DNA of 64,000 nucleotides, taken from the NCBI GenBank assembly GCA_020284085.1, contig JACEVL010000093.1:31001-95000 (forward strand), in the 5' to 3' direction. A model generated the notes under the pieces. It made no database searches and was not told the DNA's origin. It saw nothing but the letters and a program-made list of their open reading frames with translations. Shown here one piece after another: positions 44,683 through 54,682 of the stretch; within the stretch, counting starts at the first letter, position 1; every line of letters begins with the position of its first letter. The stretch comes from Aporrectodea caliginosa (lineage: Eukaryota; Annelida; Clitellata; Crassiclitellata; Lumbricidae). The position numbers and the translations under genes are program-made.

Positions 44683-45617
44683 GGTTTAGTAATTTCGATT
44701 GTAAAGGCGTTGTGTCATAACAACTGATTAGATGATTTGCGCCGCACTCCTCCTTAATCCAGGCTTAATCCAAATACCATCCACCATAGCCGCCTGACTG
44801 TCTACCTGCTTGACCATGGGGATGGACTACTTTTTCGGTTCGTGCCAGTCCGAAGCCTGGAAAAGGAGAAGGGCGACAACTTTAAACCTATGTAAACTGA
44901 TTTTATGTGACCACTAGCGTTTTTACTCCACCTTCGTTCGGGGTTTTCCCATAAGTGATTTTCTACGATTTTATTACAGGTCACTGATTAAGAATAGTAA
45001 ACGAGTATGCTGCGCTACAGGTGTAGGGATTGAGTGAGAATATTATAGGCGAGGAATCGCCTTAGTCAAGACGTCGCAATTTTAAACAGAAACTTTCACA
45101 GTCTGGATGTAGGAAGACGGCGACATTAAACACCCACGAATAGTGTTAGGACACAGCGTCGTTGAAAAACAAAATACAAACACAAACAGTCTAATAAACT
45201 ATGGTAGGATCTAAGTTAGAGGCCCTGACAATAACAACTTATCGATAAACCCCGGTTAATTCCATAAGCCGTAATGATCTCCCATCTTTAAAACGTTGCC
45301 AATCGGAAGTAGATATTTTTCAACGGGAATCGTCAAATATCTCATAATGCATAATGTTCAACTTTAGTTCATGTGAACGGATGAGGACTGTTCGAACAGA
45401 TATTTCTTATAATTATCGTAAAGAGCTTTTGATGCCAGCTGATTTCGTTGAGAAACTGGATAATACGAAGCTCCCTTTGCACACCTTTAAAACGCATCAA
45501 GCCAACACAATATATACCTCAACCATAATTATTCACTGGATAATCTTCTTCATTTTCCACTATATATTTTGCAGTAACTGGGGACAACTGCGCTGAGGCA
45601 GCATACAATGAATGCGC
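44683..45617. repeat. Anonymous repeat modules
   Basis: A core GCCAGTCCGAAGCCTGGAAAAG / GAGAAGGGCGACAAC (44845-44880), the TTAGAGGCCCTGACAATAAC ... TTATCGATAAACCCCGG block (45217-45260), and CACACCTTTAAAACGC near 45479. Ends at the TTAA (45618-45621) used by the next element. No gene seen. Confidence 0.55.
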
Positions 45618-46479
45618 TTAACCCATTAATGCCCAAACGTTCCCCCAATGGCCAATCTTTGTGATACTTGGGAATATAACAAATGATGCTAGGGTAAGGT
45701 TCCTGGAACTTGTATTTATGTGATTCCGCGATCGGCCGCTAGATGGCGTGCTGTTCACATTTGGGAGCATTGGGCACATATGGAGTCTGTTCCCATTTGG
45801 GAACACCATGCAAATTTGTTGAAGATAATCTGTTAAATTTGCAGTTTTCAGTTACTACACTAGTTTTACTTTATACACAGCATATAGGCTGCTTTGCTAG
45901 AGCAATAAAACCACACATCAATGTTGAAGTAACTAGTTTTCAGAAGTTATAAAGCAGTGCCAACTATAGCATTGTCTAATTCTGCGATTGAACACAACGA
46001 TCATACACATCAACATATTCCAGGTATTTCTCTACAATGCCTTCCAGGAGTCTGACAATATTCTGTCTCAAATGCGATGATATGATACTACTGCTCGTAG
46101 TGCAGATGAAGTAAAACCATGCACTTTGCACAGTACAGCCTTGTATTCTTCTTACACAATTGACATCTTGTTTGTCTTTCACTCTGAACCCAGATGATGA
46201 TCGACTCAAACGTAGCGAATGTCACTGACTAAGTGGTTATCTGATAGAGCTGTTGGAGGATTGTCCAACCGTTGTATAGTAGTGTTCATAATTTGCCGCC
46301 AGAACTCCAGTTGATCAGACAAGCCACAGACTTCCACGTGAAGAGGCCAGGCAGCAACAACAGTCATGTTCAAACCGTTGATAAGAGTGGCACTACCACT
46401 TCTTGGAGACAAATACGGGGTCATAGTTAGACATGAAGGGGTCCAGAATGCCCATAACACCCATTGTATTGTATTAGAT

Positions 46480-46700
46480 GTATTGTATTTGAACACTTGT
46501 TATAGCGCCTCTACCAGATTTTCCTATTCAGAGGCGCTCCCGACTACTGCTGTAGTCGGAGTTTCACGCCGAAGCGCATGAGCAATTGCGAGTGAAGGAC
46601 TTGCCCAGGGTCCCTACGCGACGGCTTTGAGGTGGATTCGAACCCGCAACCCTCCAGCTGCAAGGCACCGAACATACCCCCAAACCACCGCGCCCCAGTA
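46480..46700 (-). mobile_element. tRNA-derived SINE inside the piggyBac relic
   Basis: Head on the minus strand at 46697: GGGGCGCGGTGGTTTGGGGG, then GGTTGCGGGTTCGAATCCACC (box B). Body: GTAGGGACCCTGGGCAAGTCC, GGCGTGAAACTCC, GGGAGCGCCTCTGAATAGG and GAGGCGCTATAACAAGTG. AATACAATACATCTAATACA tail. The body-only copy at 27555-27705 is the same family. Confidence 0.8.
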
Positions 46701-46724
46701 TATTGTGTTGTGTTGTGTGTTGTA

Positions 46725-46872
46725 TTGTACTCCACGTTTATAATGCGACCGAGCCACCCGCAGTAAAGATCCGAGAAATTAATCTCTGATAAACCGACCC
46801 GACCGGGAAGCGAACCCGGGGCGCCGGAGCGGCGAGCGGGCACCAACCCACTCGGCCACTCAGGATCCATGT
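46725..46872 (-). mobile_element. Second tRNA-derived SINE inside the piggyBac relic
   Basis: Head on the minus strand: TGAGTGGCCGAGTGGGTTGG (box A), then a T-arm with perfect stem CCGGG-TTCGCTT-CCCGG (box B). A short body AGATTAATTTCTCGGATC, GGGTGGCTCGGTCGCATTAT and a CAACACAACACAATA-type tail follow. The acceptor stem does not pair, so it is not a functional tRNA. Lies tail-to-head beside the SINE at 46480-46700. Confidence 0.8.
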
Positions 46873-47666
46873 GAAGAGTATGCTCTCTAATGACAGCTGG
46901 TTTATTTATATCAACCACATACTTTTTGGCTGAGCTCCAGCGTTACGAATGGCTCTACTGCAATGAAATTGGTAGCTACAGTCACATGCTGGTTTTCTTG
47001 CCATCTCACAGTTATCATATGAAGAAGTTGCCATAATAGACCTCATGGAAGCCTGTGCTTAGGTGAACAAGCTGCTCAGTGTTATCATCGTTTCCATCTA
47101 CATCAGACTGTATAATGGTGATCGCCTCAGACACGGAGACCTTTCATATATAAGGTGTGATTGCTGTGTAAACTAAAAATTCTAATAATATTGATCTCGT
47201 ATTGTTTTATAAATATGGACAGTAGTAATGCACGCGATGCGGAGTTTTCAATAACTTAATGAATTTCTCCATCATGTTCCCAAATGGGAACAGACTACAT
47301 TTGTGCCCAATGTTCCCATTTGGGAACATCAAAGATTTACTAAACATTTCTACCGCAATACATTTGATTTTTCAATGCACATAATGTTACACTTAAATCA
47401 CATAAACACTTTTAAAATTTAAATTCTCTTCCCTTATATGCAAACGAGAAACTGGAAGCAGCCGAATTTTGAAAAAACACGAAACTTTTAAGACGGCTGC
47501 CGCCCACTAGAAATTTTTGCAAACTCAAAATTAGGTTAAAATATCGTAAATGGACTATTTAACAGTCCAAAACTGCCCACGGTAACTAAATAACACAATA
47601 CATTTATTTTATACTTAAATTCATCCGCGTGTTCCCAAATGGGATCATTGGGCGTTAATGGGTTAA

Positions 47667-48299
47667 ACATTTCACAACTGCGAGCGTTCTATAGCCACGC
47701 TATAGTTGCTGCTAGAATTAGACATCGTCGTCATCATAAATGTCGTCACCATCAGTTTTTCTTATTCCTCTCTTTGTTATTTTTTATTGTGGCTGCTATT
47801 GTCGGAATCATCTTCGACGCCAACATCAACAGTTAGGAAAAGCAACGTCTGATTATGTTAGAAACTACTCGCTATTCTGCCTTCTGTCTCTCTGTCTCTC
47901 TTCCTCTCAATCTGTCTGCCCCTTCTCATTCTCTCCCACCTGTGTCTGTTACTATCTATCGCTATACTTTTATCTCTTTCACCCCATTTTACACGGTCTA
48001 TATCCCCTTCAGTCTAATTCTTCCTCGTTTCGTTCATACTTTACTCAAAACAAGGCAATGCAAAAAGTAGGGTTACAAATAAACTACAATTATGTTAATA
48101 TGTAACTACGGCAAAATAAATTTAAATTAAAACACTCCTCTGCCAAAAAGATTCATTTATAATGTCTTTAACAGTTGACAATAACCAGTTGAATCTAACT
48201 GTTAGCATAAATGTCTAATAACTGTGCTCTTCATACGCATAGAGATCGTTTCGCTCTACATCCGTGGAGATATGCAAGCGCTTCTGCTCGAGCCCAGCG
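47667..48299. repeat. Anonymous module end and pyrimidine-rich stretch
   Basis: Starts with the continuation of the AACTGCGAGCGTTCTATAGCC module, followed by a CTCTCTGTCTCTCTTCCTC-type pyrimidine-rich segment (47870-48020). Overlapping small ORFs here are Ser/Leu/Phe-rich with no known motif. Confidence 0.45.
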
Positions 48300-48440
48300 T
48301 GACCACTCGTGTCTCATACCATTCCCCCTATAGGTGTCTCCCATTATATTTACCGTTATCGCAAAGGGAACACTACTAAATGGCTACGGCTGTGAGCGGC
48401 GCTATATAAATTACTAATTACATTACATTACATTATATTT
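48300..48440 (+). mobile_element. LINE 3' tail with (ATTAC)n
   Basis: GGCTGTGAGCGGCGCTATATAAATTACTAATTACATTACATTACATTATA: the GGCGCTATATAAAT 3'-UTR signature plus tandem tail. The upstream part is too decayed to translate. Confidence 0.6.
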
Positions 48441-51400
48441 ACCGACTTATTCCTTTGATTTTGTAAAACGGTTGTTAAACACCCAAGACTACGATTGTAG
48501 CCTATTCAAACTTCGTCACTGCCAGTAATCAGGTAGTACCAGTCACAAGAAGGAGGAGGGCGACTTCATCAACCATGGCTGCAACAAGTTGTCATTAAAC
48601 ACTGGAAATTACTATTGTCATCTATCTCACAGCTTAAGTACCGACATTGTACCATGCGAACGGTGAGAACTATTCGAAACAAATATTCTCATTATCGTCA
48701 ACGGCTTTTGATGTCATAAATTTGTTAAACGCTGGATAAAACGACGCTCTTTTTACAAACCTCTTTAAAGTGTTTGCCATATGCTATATAAAGCTCAGCC
48801 GCGTTTCAATTGTAATTGAGACAATAAATTGTACGTGGTAGGCCTCTTATGCAATAGGATAGATGAGAAGTTGTCAAAACAATTTTCGATGACAGACGAA
48901 ACTATTGGAATCCATGCAAGAATCAATCCTTAAGAATTAATGGGAGTGCTTTTGGTCGATGATGTGCGCTGTGAGAAGTAAGGTCGTATATGGCACAGAC
49001 TATAAAAATATTTCCTATTGACGTCAGGGGCCAAGATATCGTTAAACTGCTCTACGCCGGTTGGGGCCGTAGTCTCAAAGCGGGGAGGTAAGGCGAGGTT
49101 GTCGTCGACGGTACTGGCAGCCGTAATATGTCGTTAGACACTTTGGAAGCTGCTCAGTGCAACCAGAACATTTACCGACACGAATTGTCTGACAGTAGAG
49201 CACGGTCAATGTTGCAATATCTAGGATTCATTGTTATTTCATGAAAAAATTGGCGCCTGGTCACACTGAATGCGCTTTAACAGTTCATATCTGCGAGTCT
49301 TCAAGCACGCTGCCATATCTGATAGAATTAGACATTACTTGTAGAGTGCAGATACAAAACGAGGTGGCGGACACTTAGACCCGGTTCTTATAATTATAGG
49401 TCAAACCAACTTAAATTGATTTAAGTAATTAATATTTGATCATTAATAACACTCATTGTGCGCGCAAGGTCAGGAATCTAAGGAGTGAGACAGGTGTGTA
49501 CGCGAACAGTTTGTCCAGGATCATAACATGATCGGTAAGGCAGAAATGGCCAGGTTCATTTCCAAGTCCATGCAGCTTCTACTTAACAACGCTGTATCAT
49601 CAGAAAGATCATTAGCCTGACCTTTCAAACTTATCACGTTTTGGACGGACACTTTGAGAGCAAGGGCATTGGAGGAGTTTCATTGAAGCTTCGCACTGGC
49701 ACGTGTAAAAGCTCATATTGTTACTAAACACTACATGTAAGTAATAGAGATCCATTGTTTAGCGACATCTTATACCTACAATGGTCGTTGACATGTTAAA
49801 AATTCATCGATTTAGTTCAGTTCATTTTCATATACCTTTCGCTCATCAGTTTCGTTTGCTTTTTTTGTTGTTTGTGTTATATATCGCTGGATGCATTGAT
49901 AGTAGTAGTTTCAGTCTAACGACACTGTGATTACAAAGATCATTAGCGTCGCCCTCCTCCTTTATTCAGGTTTGGGACTGGCACTTCCTGTATCGCTGGC
50001 ACTTCCTGGCACTGGGAAATGGACGTGCAGTGGCGGAGTTCAACTTAAATATTGGTTGATTAGTTGCTGTTTAACGACACTGAGTCATAATACAGATGAG
50101 TAGCGTCGCCCTCCAACTTTTCCGCGCTTGGGTCTGGCACTGCAACAGCTTAAAATATGGTTGAGGAAGTCATTTCAACGAAATATATTGGCAAATTTAA
50201 GTTCTCATCCGTTCGCATGAGTCAAAGATAAACGGGTTGAGTTAACCGATAATTGACCGTTGGTGTTTGAAAATACATATAATGCCGGAGAGCTCCGTTT
50301 TAAAGGTGTCTAAGTAGAGCACTATGTTTTGCTAATTTAACCGGCGCTTAACAATAAGCTGTGGTTGCTAGGCTTAGGACTTAAAACCTATCTTAGGTTA
50401 TTATAATTTTTTGGTATGTAGTTTAGTTTAACGACGCTGTGTCAAAACATGTGTGTTGAATTTCGCCATCTTCCTATATTTGATTTTATTGCACCATTTG
50501 CATTCAAAATCACAGGTACATAAGATGAGTTCTAAGATAGTTAACGATTGGCGTTTGAAAAAACATATATTGCCGGAGATCTCCGTTCTAAAGGTGTCTA
50601 AGTAGAGCATTTTGTTTTTACTGATTATTTTAACCGGCGCTTAACGATAAGCTGTGGTTGCCAGAGACTCTAACTTAGAACCTATCTTAGGCTTCATAAT
50701 CTGTGTGTATCTAGTTTAGTTTTACAACACTGTGTCAAAAGATGTGTGTTTAATTTTGCCGTCTTCCTATATCTAGACTGTGAAGTTTCTGTTTGAAATT
50801 GCAGCATCATAAATAAGTTGAATCCTCGCCTATATTCTCCTGGCTTTGGACTGACACCACCCGATAACTGTTAAAGTTTTTTTTTAAATATTCTGAAGCA
50901 CGGTGCATTGGTGGACTGATCACTACTATCTTATCATCTAGGCCTATTTAGTTATGACAAAACGCCGTTAAAACAGTAACGTTTAAAGTTAAACTAATTT
51001 TAAGTTTGATAAGCTTGACAATCTTTGGACGTATCTGAAGCCGACCCTTGGGATGATTAAAATCCGTTATTTATTTTAATCGTGTTCACAACATCATAGA
51101 ACTAAAAACAGAAGCTGCCCCATTATCCTGTTCTGGTTGTGCCAGTCCAAGGCTTGCATAGAGGAGGAGGGCGACGTCAATCAACGTTGTCGTGACACTC
51201 CACCGTTAAATAGAAACTACGTATTCGTCGGTTTAGTAATAATATAATCGTGCAACGTAAAGTCGACAACCTTGATAGCCAAAAGATGTTTTAAAACATA
51301 ATAATATTAGTTTAAAATAAAAACTTTATCTGTTTTCTGGTGGTACCAGTCCGAAGTCGGGAGAAGAAGAATCTAGGCGAGGATTCATTTTCTTTGTGAC

Positions 51401-51994
51401 AGAGCATTATTAAACAGATACTTTAAAAGCCTGGATAAAAGGAGGGGACAGCACTTCAACAACGAGTGTACTAACTCAACTGCAGGGAAATAAATGCTAC
51501 AGTGTTAAAACCTATGTTTAGACGCAGTGTCGTAAAAACAAAGTGCTATCAAGGAAAATAACTTAAGAAAGGTTCTAAGTTAGAGGCTCTGGCAACCACA
51601 ACGTTTCGTTAAACGCCGGTTAAATTCAAAAGCATGATCTCTTTGAACACCTTTAAAACGCTGATCTGTAGCAATATATATTTGTTAAACTTGAGTCGTC
51701 AACTATCTTTCAGCTCACGTTCCCTAAGCCAATGGAATTGATGATAACTGTTTCTAAACAACGTTTGCTATAATAATAATTAACGTCAGCATCTTTTGAT
51801 GCCAGGAGATTACGTTCAAACACTGGATCACACTTTGTAATAGCAATTGCAATTACAATTGTAATTACGACAATTTCTATAACACCATCATTAGCAAGCT
51901 ACTTCTAGGATGTTTCACAAGCACTCATTCAACATTCGCGCAAATCAACACGCTTAAATTCTCAATGCCTGTACACACAGTATGACAACACACA
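48441..51994. repeat. Anonymous repeat modules
   Basis: At least six cores: 48535-48570, 49943-49990 (GCGTCGCCCTCCTCCTTTATTC), 50103-50145, 51140-51180, 51350-51385 and 51430-51460. Two close plus-oriented copies of CGGAGAGCTCCGTTTTAAAGG / GTGTCTAAGTAGAGCA lie at 50283-50325 and 50570-50610, about 290 bp apart, each with ACCGGCGCTTAAC and AAGCTGTGGTTGC. The opposite-orientation version GTTAGAGGCTCTGGCAACC ... ACACCTTTAAAACGCTGATC is at 51575-51670. No gene seen. Confidence 0.6.
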
Positions 51995-52092
51995 CACATA
52001 AACGAACATATATATACACACACACACGCACACACACACACACACACAAACACACATACGCACGCGCACACACGCACACGCACACACACTGT
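51995..52092. repeat. (CA)n microsatellite
   Basis: CACACACA tract with GC and AT variants; small ORFs across it are repeat translations. Confidence 0.95.
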
Positions 52093-52224
52093 CAACTGTC
52101 ACTGCAAATGCGCAAGAGTTCAGCAGCAAGAACGGTTTTAACCGGGTTTTTTAACCTAAGGCTTTTGATTTTCTGCTAAATGCGGGTAGACTGTTCCCGA
52201 TCATCCGTTTTAGTTTTTGTTGCA

Positions 52225-52433
52225 GGAACGAATTGTAATTGTAACCGAACATTTATATAGCGCCGTTCAGAAATCAGCAGCGCTCTCGACCTGCGTCAGT
52301 GCCTGCGTGAACAGGATAGTCTTGAGGGAAGGTGAGAGGGCTAGTAACTCAAGGCGAAGAGACTGGGGAAGAGAGAGTTCCAAGATGATAGGCCCACACG
52401 GGCAAAGCACCTATAACACACTTCAAACCACCC
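52225..52433 (-). mobile_element. L2/CR1-like LINE, 3' portion (left part of a nest)
   Basis: The minus strand reads a CFA-VG...WNSL block, then SLRLELLALSPS-like sequence, a stop, and the 3' UTR CTGAACGGCGCTATATAAATG with an ATTACA tail at the low-coordinate end. It matches the plus-strand LINE at 3480-3665. Its 5' continuation resumes at 52996-53195. Confidence 0.75.
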
Positions 52434-52735
52434 AGCCAACCTATCTCCGTCAGCCACTTCGTCCAACCCGCTCCTCCTCCTCCCTAACACTGCTCCGCCC
52501 TTTCCGTCACCTCATCACTAAAATTTTCAAATCGCTCCATAGCCATAGCTGTTCCACCTCTTTGGAACAAACTTCCGCCAGCACTACAACAAATATCTGA
52601 CCCATCCTACGAAGTCACCAAAACGCCACCTTTCGCTATCTCTCCACAGGTCCTTCACTCGAAACTGAAAACACTTTTTTGACAAATCCTATCCTAAATC
52701 CAACACTTCTCCCTGCCTACCTCGCCGTCTGAACA
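52434..52735 (+). mobile_element. Second LINE inserted into the first
   Basis: Plus-strand translation gives YLRQPLRPTRSSSSLTLLRP, then RSIAIAVPPLWNKLPPALQQ and SYEVTKTPPFAISPQVLHS, then KLKT, with frameshifts: an RT C-terminus of the subfamily also seen at 1881-2148. Confidence 0.75.
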
Positions 52736-52985
52736 CCACAGTCATTCCTCCCTTCGGTCCTCGGCCTGTGGTTACTCGGGTGCGTACTTCTTCGGCCCAG
52801 TCTAGGAGTTTCGCTATTGTTGGTCCCAATAGCTGGAACCAGTTACCTCAGTCCCTCAGGACTGACCTTTTTCTATTTCTTTTGACCAGTTCCGCAAGCG
52901 CCTGAAAACCTCTCTTTACCAGTGAAGACACTGGCCCGGGTCGGGAGCGCCTCTGTTTTTGAGTGGCGCTATATAAATGCTTGAT
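52736..52985 (+). mobile_element. Third LINE 3' end with (ATTACG)n tail
   Basis: PPFGPRPVVTRVRTSSAQSR, then FAIVGPNSWNQLPQSLRTDL, is followed by GGTCGGGAGCGCCTCTG, GTGGCGCTATATAAATGC and a GATTACGATTACG tail. Frame lost in the FKKRLKT region. Directly downstream of the previous LINE fragment. Confidence 0.8.
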
Positions 52986-52995
52986 TACGATTACG

Positions 52996-53187
52996 ATTAC
53001 GATTACGATTGCCACGAGTCGAAGATAGCAGAGAGGCCCTCGCAGGTAAGGAGGAGACCAAGGTGCAAAAGGACCTCAGGTAGGATGGTACTACCCCAAC
53101 AATTCAGTTGCGCAACGTATAAGGGCAAGTGTTTTGAACTGTGCCCGCTGTTAAATAGGGAGCCAGTGAAGGGTATCCCGAATAAAG

Positions 53188-53195
<8 letters not shown>
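52996..53195 (-). mobile_element. L2/CR1-like LINE, upstream part (right part of a nest)
   Basis: In shifting minus-strand frames: a WLPI-like block, then GVVPSYLRSFCTLVSSLPAR and ASLLSSTRG, directly preceding in protein order the piece at 52225-52433. The about 560 bp between hold two later plus-strand LINE insertions. Confidence 0.7.

Positions 53196-53252
<57 letters not shown>
53191..53252. repeat. (TA)n microsatellite
   Basis: Uninterrupted TA dinucleotides bounding the LINE nest on the right. Confidence 0.95.
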
Positions 53253-53541
53253 CCAATAAATATATAAATATATTATGTCAAAAACGATTCGTCAATTATC
53301 TCGTGAATTATACTGCTCTTTTTACACACCTTTAAGACTCATTGAGCCAGTGCTATATATAACTCAACCACGTAAACTCTCATATCTCCATGCGTATTTT
53401 TTCTTATGCGTTGTCAACTGTCGTGAATAGAATAGGAATTCAAAGTGTTTCTCAGACAACGTGGTTTCTGTCTGAACAAGAAACAACGTCGTCTGAAAAA
53501 ACTGTCGTCAAACTATTGAAAAAACGCCAACATTCATTCGC
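53253..53541. repeat. Anonymous repeat module
   Basis: TTACACACCTTTAAGACTC with GTGCTATATATAAC (53320-53360), then the AACTGTCGTGAATAGAATAGG / GGTTTCTGTCTGAAC block, interrupted at TTAA 53542-53545 and resuming near 54680 with ACACGACACCGATTACC. Confidence 0.65.
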
Positions 53542-53545
53542 TTAA

Positions 53546-54588
53546 CCCTCAGGCTACCAAGGTTTTTTTTGTAACACTGGCTACCAAAGGGGGGAGGGTG
53601 GTTACCACCACCCTGGATTTCGTGTTTGGTTTCACATATCATAACTTGTAATAGAGCATTGGATTCAGCATTCATTTCTGCACAGAATGGTATATTTAGT
53701 TGTACATTATGTGAATGCACCTCGAAATTACATCACTTTTAACAACGGAACCCCTTAATTAGCGATATTTTATATTATTGCGTACATTTTGTACTTTTTG
53801 GATAAATCTTGCAATTTTTGTTCTTGAAGGTCAATACATCCATACATATAAAAATGATTTGATTTGATTTGATTTGAAACAAATTATAAGATTATGTGTG
53901 TTTTGAAACTGATATATCCAAGATACAAATACATCCCTACATATGTTTATAGACGTATAAATATACATTCGTACATATATATCCATACATATATATCGGT
54001 TTACGTTGTGATGCTGTATTCAGCTGTTTTCACACAGATTACGCGTATTATTATTTATTTTCATCACTTCCGGTTTTCAAAAGACAAACATGTAAGTATG
54101 CAAATGAAGCCGTACATTCCCTCTAAAGAATGGTATATTTGTTTCTCTTCCAGGAATATAAATGAATAGGCCTACGCTACAGACAAAAAACTAGGGAGGA
54201 GTGCTTGCATTCAGCCATTTTCACGCATATTACGCGTATTATTATTTATTTTGATCACTTCCGGTTTTCAAAAGACAAACATATAAGTATGTAAATGAAG
54301 CTCTGCATTCCCTCTAAAGAATGGTATATTTGTTTCTCTTCTAGAAAGAATAGTCAATAAGCTATAGTCGAAAAACTAAGGGGGTGGTATCCCCCCCTGG
54401 TGCCTCGGGTATATCGGGTATAACTTTTGAATGGCGTGGGTTACCACCATGATGTTTACCTCAAAACGTGCGCCAATGAATCTGCTACAGCTACCTAAAA
54501 TTACAAAATTATATTCCATATGAAAAATAAATTGTATGCATAAAAACGTAGGGGGGGTGGTAACCACCCCCCCTTGGTAGCCCGAGGG
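53546..54588. mobile_element. Non-autonomous piggyBac-like element
   Basis: TTAA flanks both ends (53542-53545 and 54589-54592). Left end CCCTCAGGCTACCAAGG, right end CCTTGGTAGCCCGAGGG. G-runs and C-runs (GGGGGGAGGGTGGTTACC, GGTGGTAACCACCCCCCC) lie beside the ends. The 1.04-kb interior contains a LINE-tail-like segment ending TGATTTGATTTGATTTG (53840-53875) and a tandem duplication (54014-54395). No transposase sequence. Rearranged relative at 35241-35865; end scrap at 26070. Confidence 0.8.
54014..54395. repeat. 191-bp tandem duplication
   Basis: ACGCGTATTATTATTTATTTT occurs at 54041 and 54232. Both copies continue with CACTTCCGGTTTTCAAAAGAC and CCCTCTAAAGAATGGTATATT and are diverged by scattered substitutions. 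Confidence 0.8.
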
Positions 54589-54592
54589 TTAA

Positions 54593-54682
54593 CAGACAAT
54601 TTTTCTTATCTGTTACCTGTAACAAGTTGCGACCTGTCAGCTTGGTGTTGTGAATAAACGAAATTGATTGACTGATTGATTA
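54593..54682 (+). mobile_element. LINE 3' tail
   Basis: TGTAACAAGTTGCGACCTG, TGTGAATAAACGAAATTGATTG and a GACTGATTGATTAA tandem tail. A similar tail is at 4990-5060 (CCAATAAACGAATATTGATTG). Only the UTR end remains. Confidence 0.5.

Larger units (their letters stand above)
46088..46975 (-). pseudogene. piggyBac transposase, C-terminal part, broken by SINEs
   Basis: On the minus strand the upstream piece (about 46975-46870) reads SSAKKYVVDINKPAVIREHT then LHM, the block that in piggyBac proteins precedes the MGGVD/D motif. The next residues are replaced by SINE sequence (46725-46872 and 46480-46700). Downstream (46440-46206) comes VVAAWPLHVE...GLSDQLEFWRQI, like the helix after the catalytic region. 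After a frame change there is a Cys-rich tail RCQLCKKNTRLYCAKCMVLL then H and a stop at 46088 (C-x2-C-x7-C-x2-C), the zinc-binding C-terminus of this family. Earlier domains are not recognisable. Non-functional. The Cys-rich tail is the strongest single piece of evidence for the family. Confidence 0.7.
45622..47662. mobile_element. piggyBac transposon relic
   Basis: TTAA flanks both ends (45618-45621 and 47663-47666). The inverted ends begin CCCATTAATGCCCAA at the left and end TTGGGCGTTAATGGG at the right. Subterminal copies of GTTCCCATTTGGGAAC or its complement occur at 45789-45804, 47276-47291, 47312-47327 and (last bases changed) 47631-47646. TTAA duplication and CCC-starting ends are piggyBac features, and the minus strand still encodes parts of the C-terminal transposase. 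Two SINEs inserted into the coding region. Module sequence is continuous across the TTAA sites once the element is removed. Confidence 0.85.

Noticed and set aside
46740..46872. tRNA gene
   Set aside because: Boxes A and B and a perfect T-stem are present, but the acceptor stem does not pair and a retroposon body and tail follow; called a SINE. The same applies at 22358, 30660, 34790, 38905 and 46620.
47740..48105. Secreted or membrane proteins from overlapping frames
   Set aside because: All come from a CTCT-rich pyrimidine stretch with two frames open at once; no signal peptide plus mature-domain pattern.
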